DNA of 13,519 nt. It comes from Symbiodinium natans (lineage: Eukaryota; Sar; Dinophyceae; Suessiales; Symbiodiniaceae). This document shows positions 1 to 6,063 of the stretch, piece after piece. The notes under the pieces are model-generated. The model was given only the letters and a program-made list of their open reading frames with translations. It was not told the DNA's origin and made no database searches. Position numbers and translations under genes: made by a program. Position 1 is the stretch's first letter; each line of letters begins with the position of its first letter. The stretch lies in the NCBI GenBank assembly GCA_905221605.1, contig CAJNDS010001588.1:1-13519 (forward strand). The letters are read 5' to 3'.

Positions 1-66
1 GTCGATCCCACCCCAAAAACCACCCAGACCTTAAATCACCTTTCAAGGCCGCGGCTCGCCAAACGT
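1..66. other. Non-repetitive left flank
   Basis: Short stretch before the first minisatellite. It shows no recognisable gene or signal. An 11-base string, CTTTCAAGGCC, recurs near 5141 in another non-repetitive spacer; that is too short to prove a relationship. The last bases (AAACGTCAGG, then TTTGG) already look like a degenerate unit of the array that follows. Confidence 0.6.
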
Positions 67-1949
67 CAGGTTTGGACCCCCCAAACGTGCAGGTTTCCAG
101 GTTTGGACCCTCAAAACGTGCAGGTTTCCAGGTTTGGACCCCCAAAACGTGCAGGTTTCCAGGTTTGGACTCCCCCAAAATGTGCAGGTTTCCAGGTTTG
201 GACTCCCAAAACGTGCAGGTTTCCAGGTTTGGACCCCCAAAAACGTGTAGGTTTCCAGGTTTGGACCCCCAAAACGTGCAGGTTTCCAGGTTTGGACCCC
301 CAAAACGTGCAGGTTTCCAGGTTTGGACCCCCAAAACGTGCAAGTTTCCAGGTTTGGACCCCCAAAACGTGCAGGTTTCCAGGTTTGGACCCCCAAAACG
401 TGCAGGTTTCCAGGTTTGGACCCCCCAAAACGTGCAGGTTTCCAGGTTTGGACCCTCCAAAAGGTGCAGGTTTCCAGGTTTGGACCCCCCAAACGTGCAG
501 GTTTCCAGGTTTGGACCCCCAAAACGTGCAGGTTTCCAGGTTTGGACCCCCAAAACGTGCAGGTTTCCAGTTTGGACCCCCAAAACGTGCAGGTTTCCAG
601 CTTTGGACCCCCAAAACGTGCAGGTTTCCAGGTTTGGACACCCAAAACGTGCAGGTTTCCAGGTTTGGACCCACAAAACGTGCAGGTTTCCAGGTTTGGA
701 CCCCCCAAAACGTGCAGGTTTCCAGGTTTGGAACCCCCAAAACGTGCAGGTTTCCCAAAACGTGCAGGTTTCCAGGTTTGGACCCCCAAAACGTGCAGGT
801 TTCCAGGTTTGGACCCCCAAAACGTGCAGGTTTCCAGGTTTGGACCCCCAAAACGTGCAAGTTTCCAGGTTTGGACACCAAAAACGTGCAGGTTTCCAGG
901 TTTGGACCCCCAAAACGTGCAGGTTTCCAGGTTTGGACCCCCAAAACGTGCAGGTTTCCAGGTTTGGACCCCCAAAACGTGCAGGTTTTCAGGTTTGGAC
1001 CCCCTCAAAACGTGCAGGTTTCCAGGTTTGGACCCCCCAAAACGTGCAGGTTTCCAGGTTTGGACCCCCAAAACGGGCAGGTTTCCAGGTTTGGACCCCC
1101 CAAAACGTGCAGGTTTCCAGGTTTGGACCCCCAAAACGTGCAGGTTTCCAGGTTTGGACCCCCAAAACGCGCAGGTTTCCAGGTTTGGACCCCCAAAACG
1201 TGCAGGTTTCCAGGTTTGGACCCCCAAAACGTGCAGGTTTCAGGTTTGGACCCCCAAACGTGCAGGTTTCCAGGTTTGGACCCCCAAAACGTGCAGGTTT
1301 CCAGGTTTGGACCCCCAAAACGTGCAGGTTTCCAGGTTTGGACCCCCCAAAACGTGCAGGTTTCCAGGTTTGGACCCCCAAAACGTGCAGGTTTCCAGGT
1401 TTGGACCACCAAAACGTGCAGGTTTCCAGGTTTGGACCCCCAAAACGTGCAGGTTTCCAGGTTTGGGCCCCAAAACGTGCAGGTTTCCAGGTTTAGACCC
1501 CCCAAAACGTGCAGGTTTCCAGGGTTGGACCCCCCAAAACGTGTAGGTTTCCAGGTTTGGACCCCCCAAAACGTGCAGGTTTCCAGGTTTGGACCCCCCA
1601 AAACGTGCAGGTTTCCAGGTTTGGACCCCCCAAAACGTGCAGGTTTCCAGGTTTGGACCCCCTAAACGTGCGGGTTTCCAGGTTTGGACCCCCAAAACGT
1701 GCAGGTTTCCAGGTTTGGACACCCCAAAACGTGCAGGTTTCCAGGTTTGGACCCGCCAAAACGTGCAGGTTTCCAGGTTTGGACCCCCAAAACGTGCAGG
1801 TTTCCAGGTTTGGACCCCCCAAAACGTGCAGGTTTCCAGGTTTGGACACCCAAAACGTGCAGGTTTCCAGGTTAGGACCCCCTGAAACGTGCAGGTTTCC
1901 AGGTTTGGACCCCCCAAAACGTGCAGGTTTCCAGGTTTGGACCCCCCAA
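67..1949. repeat. 31-bp minisatellite array, about 60 units
   Basis: Head-to-tail tandem array. The core of each unit is AAAACGTGCAGG, then TTTCCAGGTTTGG, then a run of five or six C. Most units before about 1500 are 31 bp; many after that are 32 bp because the C run is longer. One unit near 738-755 is cut to about 18 bp, and units near 560 and 1240 lack two bases. Each unit holds a small internal duplication (CAGGTTT, then CCAGGTTT) and CCAAA/TTTGG ends that could pair. The 31-bp unit is one base more than a multiple of three and has no stop, so all three + frames, and minus-strand frames, stay open for hundreds of codons with a 31-residue period. Those frames are not genes: they are equally open on both strands and are frame-shifted freely by the 31/32-bp variation. 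Confidence 0.97.
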
Positions 1950-2102
1950 ACCCAAACGTTGAGTTTTGGGTTAGGGACTGTCAGCCAGGGTTTGGGGTTC
2001 TCTTTGTGTCAGGGCAAGGTCCGCAAGTGCAAGCCGACTTTAACGTTTAGTGTCCTGTAAAGTAAGTTGTCTTTGTTGTGTCGTGTACACTCCACAACCT
2101 TT
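1950..2102. other. Spacer between the 31-bp array and the telomere-side hairpin
   Basis: About 150 bp of non-tandem sequence. Its left end still carries C-rich and GTTTTGGGTTAGGG-like fragments that resemble degenerate array and telomeric sequence. No open frame of note, no tRNA-like fold and no promoter could be supported. Confidence 0.6.
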
Positions 2103-2128
2103 CCGCGATCCCTAGACAGGGATCGCGG
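2103..2128. repeat. Perfect 10-bp inverted repeat (hairpin) abutting a telomeric tract
   Basis: Arms CCGCGATCCC (2103-2112) and GGGATCGCGG (2119-2128) are perfect reverse complements, separated by the six bases TAGACA. The right arm overlaps the first G bases of the TTTAGGG tract. The stem is GC-rich and would be stable in single-stranded DNA or RNA. Its function is unknown; position at the junction is the notable point. Confidence 0.93.
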
Positions 2129-2147
2129 GTTTAGGGTTTAGGGTTTA
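2127..2147 (+). repeat. Short interstitial telomeric tract (TTTAGGG)n, about 3 units
   Basis: Three exact plant-type telomeric units with the G-rich strand on +. The tract runs directly from the hairpin into a TATAGAAATTGTATA block that recurs at 2890-2923. Confidence 0.9.
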
Positions 2148-2426
2148 TAGAAATTGTATAGGGTTTGTGTCCGGAGTTTTGGGCGGGTTTTGGGCGGGTT
2201 TTGAGCGGGTTTTGAGCGGGTTTTGAGCGAAAGTTTTGTGCGGGTTTTGAGCGAGTTTTCTTTTCTGCTTTAGGCAGAGAAATATAGGGTTTGTGTCTGG
2301 AGTTTGGGCGGGTTTTGGGTGGGTTTTGGGCGGGTTTTGGGCGGGTTTTGGGCGAAAGTTTTGGGCGAAAGTTTTGAGCGAGTTTTCTTTTTTGGTTTTG
2401 GCAAGAAGGAATACCATTCCATTTAA
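2148..2426. repeat. Two tandem copies of an 11-bp G/T-rich array module
   Basis: The basic unit is GGGCGGGTTTT (11 bp), with GAGC and GTGC variants. The stretch divides into two similar modules, about 2155-2275 and 2283-2398. Each opens with TATAGGGTTTGTGTC, continues with several 11-bp units, then GCGAAAGTTTTG, then GCGAGTTTTCTTTT. A third, diverged relative begins at 2909. The 34 bases 2141-2174 are identical to 2890-2923. A minus-strand open frame of about 90 codons runs through this region but only reflects the repeat. Confidence 0.88.
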
Positions 2427-2810
2427 GGGCTGGGGCTGGGGCTGCTGGGGCTGCTGGGGCTGCTGGGGCTGCTGGGGCTGCTGGGGCTGCTGAAACTGCT
2501 GGGGCTGCTGGGGCTGCTGAAACTGCTGGGGCTGCTGAAACTGCTGGGGCTGCTGGGGCTGCTGGGGCTGCTGGGGCTGCTGGGGCTGCTGGGGCTGCTG
2601 GGGCTGCTGGGGCTGCTGGGGCTGCTGGGGCTGCTGGGGCTGCTGGGGCTGCTTGGGGCTGCTGGGGCTGCTGGGGCTGCTGGGGCTGCTGAAACTGCTG
2701 GGGCTGCTGGGGCTGCTGAAACTGCTGGGGCTGCTGGGGCTGCTGGGGCTGCTGCGGCTGCTGCGGCTGCTGGGGCTGCTGGGGCTGGGGCTGCTGGGAC
2801 TGGGGTTGGG
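2427..2810. repeat. 9-bp array GGGGCTGCT, about 42 units
   Basis: Tandem GGGGCTGCT with scattered GAAACTGCT variants. The arrangement of GAAACT variants starting at 2492 recurs from 2691, a shift of 199 bp, or 22 units plus one base. An extra T at 2653-2654 accounts for the odd base, so a block of about 22 units was probably amplified. Because 9 is a multiple of three, Leu/Gly-rich (+) and Ala/Pro/Ser-rich (minus) frames are open, but the extra T switches the minus-strand reading from Ala/Pro to Ser/Pro repeats. This is not expected of a maintained protein. Confidence 0.93.
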
Positions 2811-2830
2811 GGTTTGGCCGTGTGGGGTGG

Positions 2831-2889
2831 GTTATTGGACGAGCTGCTCGAAATGAAACGCATACAATTTCTATTTATCCTGGTCTTGA
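2831..2889. repeat. Conserved ~60-bp block, copy 1 (CGAGC/GCTCG dyad)
   Basis: Closely matches 3391-3448 with about six substitutions. It contains the perfect odd-centred dyad CGAGC-T-GCTCG at 2840-2850, then AATGAAAC, then ACAATTTCTATTTATCCTGG. Both copies follow a 9-bp G-rich array and both precede telomere-like sequence. This suggests one compound ancestral module. Confidence 0.9.
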
Positions 2890-2908
2890 GGGTTTATAGA
2901 AATTGTAT
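2862..2908. repeat. 13-bp perfect inverted repeat spanning the module junction
   Basis: ATACAATTTCTAT (2862-2874) is the exact reverse complement of ATAGAAATTGTAT (2896-2908), with 21 bases between. The right arm has an identical copy inside 2141-2174. The left arm has a near copy at 3421-3433, so complementary arms recur across block II. Confidence 0.9.
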
Positions 2909-2980
2909 AGGGTTTGTGTCCGGGGTTTTGGGGGGTTTTGGGGGGTTTTGGGGGGTTTTGGGGGGTTTTGCCGGGTTTCG
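2890..2980. repeat. Module head plus 10-bp array GGGGGGTTTT
   Basis: Begins with the 34-base segment identical to 2141-2174. It then carries five to six exact copies of GGGGGGTTTT, ending CCGGGTTTCG. It corresponds to the 11-bp arrays of the first module but has been homogenised to 10 bp. The + strand has several G6 runs separated by T4, a classic G-quadruplex-capable arrangement. Confidence 0.92.
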
Positions 2981-3002
2981 TTTTTTGCTTTTACTCCAAT
3001 GG

Positions 3003-3358
3003 TTTGGGCCGGAGGTGGGCTGGAGGGGCTGCAGGGGCTGGAGGGGCCGGAGGGGCTGGAGGGGCTGGAGGGGCTGGGCTGGAGGGGCTGAGGCTGGGTT
3101 GCAGGCCGGGGGCTGGAAGGGAGGGGCTGGAGGGGCTGGAGGGGCTGGAGGAACTCAAGAGCTGGAAAAAGTGGAGGGGCTATAGGGGCTGGGGGCTGGA
3201 GGGGCTGGGGCTGGGCTGGAGGGAAACTGAAGGGGCTGGACGGGCTGGAGGGTGGATGGAGGGGGCTGGAGGGGCTGGGGGGGCTGGGGGGGCTGGGGGG
3301 GCTGAGGGGGGCTGCGTTGGGGCGAGTGGGCTGTGGGTGGGGCTGGCTGAAGGGTTTG
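3003..3358. repeat. 9-bp array GGGGCTGGA, irregular
   Basis: Tandem GGGGCTGGA interrupted by CTGGG, GCAGG and GGGGGGCT variants. It holds the same position in the second compound module as GGGGCTGCT does in the first. Gly/Ala-rich and Gly/Leu-rich frames are open on +, as expected of a stop-free 9-bp unit. I see no independent evidence of a protein. Confidence 0.9.
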
Positions 3359-3390
3359 GCTAATATTTTTGCACTGTGAAGGATGAAGGA

Positions 3391-3448
3391 TTATTGCACG
3401 AGCTGCTCGTAATGAAACACCTACAATTTCTATTTATCCTGGCCTTGA
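3391..3448. repeat. Conserved ~60-bp block, copy 2 (ACGAGC/GCTCGT dyad)
   Basis: Second copy of the block at 2831-2889. Here the dyad is one base longer on each side (ACGAGC-T-GCTCGT, 3398-3410). The block leads straight into a long telomeric tract at GAGGGTTTA, as copy 1 leads into GAGGGTTTATAG. Confidence 0.9.
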
Positions 3449-3563
3449 GGGTTTAGGGATTAGGGTTTAGGGTTTAGGGTTTAGGGTTTAGGGTTTAGGG
3501 TTTAGGGTTTAGGGTTTAGGGTTTAGGGTTTAGGGTTTAGGGTTTAGGGTTTGGGGTTTAGGG
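3449..3563 (+). repeat. Interstitial telomeric tract (TTTAGGG)n, about 16 units
   Basis: Almost perfect TTTAGGG units with the G-rich strand on +. There is a GGGATTAGGG variant near the left end and TTTGGGG and GTGTAT variants at the right end. Being internal, it is an interstitial tract and not the chromosome tip, unless the assembly joined separate pieces. Confidence 0.97.
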
Positions 3564-3584
3564 TGTATAGAAGGGAAGCTCGCT

Positions 3585-3599
3585 GGTGCTAAAAGCACC
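3585..3599. repeat. 6-bp hairpin with AAA loop
   Basis: GGTGCT-AAA-AGCACC is a perfect 6-bp stem with a three-base loop. I looked for tRNA arms around it and did not find them. Confidence 0.75.
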
Positions 3600-3655
3600 C
3601 GGGCCGCTCGCTTGCGTTAGCATGTAGTCCCACCCAACCACCCAAACTATTCTCA

Positions 3656-3671
3656 TTTAGGGTTTAGGGTT
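3656..3671 (+). repeat. Two-unit telomeric remnant
   Basis: TTTAGGGTTTAGGG followed by TTC. Same orientation as the neighbouring tract and about 90 bp to its right. Confidence 0.8.
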
Positions 3672-3682
3672 CACCCCCCAAA

Positions 3683-3698
3683 CCCCCCTCAAGGGGGG
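3683..3698. repeat. C6-TCAA-G6 hairpin followed by T-rich sequence
   Basis: Six C, the loop TCAA, then six G give a perfect stem. CTTTCTTGCTTTTT follows. It looks like a bacterial intrinsic terminator, but the eukaryotic context makes that reading doubtful. Confidence 0.65.
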
Positions 3699-3880
3699 CT
3701 TTCTTGCTTTTTACAGAGAAAGAGCAGGGCGGGGTCTCCCGAGCTTCATGGAGCCTGTCAGTGACTCGTAGGCTTCTTGGAGCTTGCACGGAGTAAAATG
3801 GAAGGTGCCCAAAACCATCAAGTGCAATACCAAAAACCCACATTTTCGGGCTTGAAAGGGCAGCAAAAACGGTCGGGGGT

Positions 3881-3904
3881 AGCAGGGCCTCGGCCGGCCC
3901 TGCT
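3881..3904. repeat. 9-bp perfect hairpin followed by T run
   Basis: Arms AGCAGGGCC (3881-3889) and GGCCCTGCT (3896-3904) flank the loop TCGGCC and are followed directly by TTTT. The stem is strong. Its role is unknown. Confidence 0.88.
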
Positions 3905-3994
3905 TTTTGAAATGGAAAACCGTCGATTTTCTTACGCGTCTGGGCAAATGAGACCCTGTCAGCTCAGGCCCCAGGAGGCCCCTCTGGGAGGCCG

Positions 3995-4050
3995 GAAATC
4001 GACGGCTCTGGGTGGTCTCTCGTTTTCTGGATTTTTGACCAAAACCGAGC
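3995..4050. repeat. 56-bp direct repeat, copy 1
   Basis: Identical over all 56 bases to 4388-4443. It begins GAAATCGACGGCTCTGGG and ends GACCAAAACCGAGC. Its first ten-base core AAATCGACGG (3996-4005) is also the reverse complement of CCGTCGATTT at 3920-3929, which gives a local inverted pair upstream. The flanks differ between the two copies. Confidence 0.96.
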
Positions 4051-4387
4051 CTTCACCGGCTTCGGGATTTCAAGTTTTTCAAGGTTCTTCAAGGTTTTTC
4101 AGCGTTTTTATGTTTTTTTTATGGTTTTTATGTTTTTCAGGATATTTCAGAGTTTGTAACCCTCAATTCTGATGGAGGGCCGCCCCCGCGACCTTTTCAC
4201 AGCCTAGTTTTGGTCAAGGGGGGGTTGTGTTTTTCAATTTTAAAGGCAAAATAGTCTTCTGAGACCCCCCCTAGCCTCAAACTCCGACCCCCCCTTGAAA
4301 GGGAAAGTTTGCCTCCAAAAACACCCCAAATGAGGGGGACCCCAGGATCGGCCCGGGTCCCAGTTAAAAATGCGATTTTTTAGTACT

Positions 4388-4443
4388 GAAATCGACGGCT
4401 CTGGGTGGTCTCTCGTTTTCTGGATTTTTGACCAAAACCGAGC
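4388..4443. repeat. 56-bp direct repeat, copy 2
   Basis: Perfect second copy, 393 bp downstream of the first and on the same strand. The reading frame through it differs from that in copy 1, so protein conservation cannot explain the identity. Recent duplication or membership of a dispersed family can. Confidence 0.96.
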
Positions 4444-4475
4444 GGGGTTTCAGGAGGTCCGGGAACCCTTGGGAG

Positions 4476-4626
4476 GGGGTGTCAGGGGGGTCTCAGGGGG
4501 TCGCAAGGGGGTCTCGGGGGGGGGTCCCAGGTTGCAGTCGGGGGTCCCAGGGGGTCCCAGGGCAGTCCCAGGGGGGTCCCAGGGGGGTCCCAGGGGGTCC
4601 CAGGGGGGTCCCAGGGGGGTCCCAGA
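4476..4626. repeat. 11-12-bp array of CAGGGGGGTCC
   Basis: Tandem CAGGGGGGTCC/CAGGGGGTCC units, irregular at the left (GTCTCAGG and GTCGCAAG variants) and regular towards 4620. Gly/Pro/Ser-rich frames are open in both directions because the unit has no stop. The G5-6 runs make the + strand G-quadruplex-capable. Confidence 0.88.
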
Positions 4627-4988
4627 AAGTGTCGGGGTCCCGGAGAAAGGCAAACCCAAAAAACAACGATCGGAGGCAAAATCGCTGCAGGAGCCCCCCT
4701 GGACCGGCCCCGGCAGGGGGGGTCCCCGGAATCTGCCAGCCCGGGCCCCAGACCCCCCCGGGGGGTACCCCCCTGACCCCCGTAAAAAACACCAAAAGAC
4801 ATCAATGGTCGTAGGTTTGGGGTCCTTTTTGTATAAGGGCTGACGCCCTAGGTCTGAGGCGTAGCCAGTCACTGCCGTCTCGTCTACCGGGAGGCTTTAC
4901 CCTCCCTCACCGTTCTGTGGAGACGCTCGGTCGGGGACCTCGGTCGAAGCCTCGAGCGCCCATGCATATGGACAGCGGCGCTCTCGGC
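4627..4988. other. Non-tandem region with several short dyads
   Basis: No gene supported. It contains a 14-bp perfect palindrome at 4760-4773, the AGGGC-TGAC-GCCCT hairpin at 4836-4849 and the GGGAGG-CTTTAC-CCTCCC hairpin at 4889-4906. CTCGGTC occurs twice near 4927-4950, followed by GGTCGAAGCC. That last string faintly recalls a pol III B box, but no A box or tRNA fold could be found. Confidence 0.55.
4760..4773. repeat. 14-bp palindrome G6-TA-C6
   Basis: Six G, TA, six C: a perfect even-centred palindrome, immediately preceded by seven C that could pair with the same G run. The G run therefore has two competing partners. Confidence 0.85.
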
Positions 4989-5104
4989 AGTTTAGGGTTT
5001 AGGGTTTAGGGTTTAGGGTTTAGGGTTTAGGGTTTAGGGTTTAGGGTTTAGGGTTTAGGGTTTAGGGTTTAGGGTTTAGGGTTTAGGGTTTAGGGTTTAG
5101 GGTT
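4989..5104 (+). repeat. Interstitial telomeric tract (TTTAGGG)n, about 16 units
   Basis: Uninterrupted TTTAGGG units with the G-rich strand on +. The left edge is CTCTCGGCAG and the right edge TTCAGCATC. It is more regular than the tract at 3449, suggesting a recent origin or homogenisation. Confidence 0.97.
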
Positions 5105-5300
5105 CAGCATCTCTGGTCCAAGCATTCACTAGTTGAGCAGCTTTCAAGGCCACAGGGGAATACCCACCCGCCCATTGGGTCCCACACCATTAGAAAATTT
5201 TTTTAATCCTCTTCTCCTCTAGACAGCCGCGTTCCCAGTCCCTCCCTTCGACTCCGCCCGTCAGTGTTTTCTGCTGGCAGTCGTTGCATATTCGATCACG
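5105..5300. other. Non-repetitive spacer before the 29-bp satellite
   Basis: Mixed-composition sequence with a TTTTTTT run near 5200 and a pyrimidine-rich stretch (CCTCTTCTCCTCTAGACAG) resembling a splice-acceptor tract. No open frame or partner exon was found, so I do not call an intron. Confidence 0.5.
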
Positions 5301-5667
5301 ACCTTCAGGCCCTGAAGGGTTTGGGGAAACCCTTCAGGCCCTGAACGGTTCGTGGAAACCCTTCAGGGCCTGAAGGGTTTGGGGAAACCCTTCAGGCCCT
5401 GAAGGGTTTGGGAAAACCCTTCAGGCCCTGAAGGGTTCGGGGAAACCCTTCAGGCCCTGAAGGGTTTGGGGAAACCCTTCAGGCCCTGAATGGTTCGTGG
5501 AAACCCTTCAGGCCCTGAAGGGTTTCGGGAAACCCTTCAGGCCCTGAAGGGTTTGGGAAAACCCTTCAGGCCCTGAAGGGTTCGGGGAAACCCTTCAGGC
5601 CCTGAAGGGTTTGGGGAAACCCTTCAGGCCCTGAACGGTTCGTGGAAACCCTTCAGGCCCTGAAGGA
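5301..5667. repeat. 29-bp palindromic satellite, 12 full units and a partial 13th
   Basis: Every full unit is exactly 29 bp (starts at 5301, 5330 ... 5649). The ideal unit is a dyad of 12-base arms, AAACCCTTCAGG and CCTGAAGGGTTT, around one central C, with GGGG joining units. Nearly the whole array can therefore fold into serial hairpins or cruciforms. Variant units (ACGG/ATGG with TTCGTGG; TTTGGGAAAA; TTCGGGG) recur every five units, giving a 145-bp higher-order repeat present about 2.4 times. The arm ends AAACCC and GGGTTT resemble telomeric sequence, which may or may not be significant. Confidence 0.97.
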
Positions 5668-5676
5668 TCTGTCTAA

Positions 5677-5738
5677 ACAGCTGACAAGCTGAGTTTAAGT
5701 AAATTAATTCAAACCGCTTGTGGCAAGCCGAATATTCA
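5677..5738. repeat. Diverged direct repeat, copy 1
   Basis: Starts ACAGCTGACAAGCTGAG and ends GCCGAATATTCA. It matches 5800-5847 with substitutions and has about 14 extra bases in the middle. A CACTTCAATT direct repeat follows it. Confidence 0.8.
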
Positions 5739-5799
5739 ATTCACTTCAATTCACTTCAACTCAAACCCCCGCAGACCCCCAAACACCCCCAGATCCCTC

Positions 5800-5847
5800 A
5801 CAGCTGACAAGCCGAGTGAAGCAAATTAGTGCAAAGCCGAATATTCA
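5800..5847. repeat. Diverged direct repeat, copy 2
   Basis: Starts ACAGCTGACAAGCCGAG and ends GCCGAATATTCA. The two copies lie 123 bp apart, separated by a C-rich stretch (ACCCCC units). Confidence 0.8.
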
Positions 5848-5849
5848 GT

Positions 5850-6010
5850 AAAAAGCCCCAGGACCAGGAGGCCTCGGGAGGCAAAACCCAAATTAGGCCC
5901 GAAATAAGCAGCCCCAGCCCCAGCCATCCCCCAACAGCCAGCAGCCCACCCCACCCCACCCCAGCCTCAGGTTTAGCCCCAGCCCCAGCCAGCCCCCGGT
6001 CCGAAGCAGG
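5850..6010. repeat. C-rich simple sequence (AGCCCC / CCCCA)
   Basis: Low-complexity patch of CCCCAG and CACCC runs. A 62-codon open frame crosses it but is only Pro/Ala/Ser low complexity. No gene called. Confidence 0.7.
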
Positions 6011-6063
6011 ATGCTAGTTGAACACGCTCGGTCACCGAAGAAGCATCATGCTAGTTGAACACT
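6011..6063. repeat. Degenerate leading units of the 40-bp array
   Basis: ATGCTAGTTGAACAC occurs at 6011-6025 and 6048-6062, 37 bp apart. Between them GCTCGGTCACCGAAG resembles the GGCTCTCGGTCCCGAA core of the 40-bp unit, so this looks like a diverged or edge copy. Confidence 0.7.

Larger units (their letters stand above)
3564..3710. other. Short spacer with small hairpins
   Basis: Non-tandem sequence after the telomeric tract. It holds the GGTGCT/AGCACC hairpin, a two-unit telomeric remnant and a C6/G6 hairpin, listed separately. No gene could be supported. Confidence 0.6.
3711..4475. other. Low-repeat region, no gene recognised
   Basis: The least repetitive long stretch of the window. An open frame of 131 codons lies at 3777-4172 (+) and a shorter one overlaps it on the minus strand. 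The + frame has no recognisable domain. It crosses a hairpin and a 56-bp repeat whose second copy is read in a different frame, and it ends in a T-rich Phe-heavy tail. None of this supports a conserved protein. From about 4051 to 4387 the sequence is T-rich (TTTTT-CAAGG and TTTTTATG runs) and then has short C and G runs. The whole region could be a decayed non-autonomous element, but I saw no terminal repeats or target-site duplication. Confidence 0.5.

Noticed and set aside
72-1665. Long open frames in all three + frames and on the minus strand (up to 520 codons)
   Set aside because: A stop-free 31-bp unit leaves every frame open with a 31-residue period. There is no unique sequence, and the 31/32-bp variation shifts frames freely.
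3564-3650. tRNA-like fragment around the GGTGCT/AGCACC hairpin
   Set aside because: Only one arm could be drawn. No T arm, anticodon arm or acceptor pairing.
3777-4172. 131-codon + strand open frame in the low-repeat region
   Set aside because: No recognisable domain. It crosses a hairpin and a 56-bp repeat read in another frame at its second copy, and it ends in a T-rich low-complexity tail.
4860-4985. tRNA or SINE-like gene suggested by GGTCGAAGCC and nearby hairpins
   Set aside because: The B-box-like string lacks a base, no A box is placed correctly, and no cloverleaf can be drawn.
5195-5235. Pyrimidine tract and TAG as a splice acceptor
   Set aside because: No upstream donor or coding exon could be linked to it.
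5301-5667. Possible CRISPR array from dyad repeats of about 29 bp
   Set aside because: Units are directly adjacent with no unique spacers between them; it is a tandem satellite.
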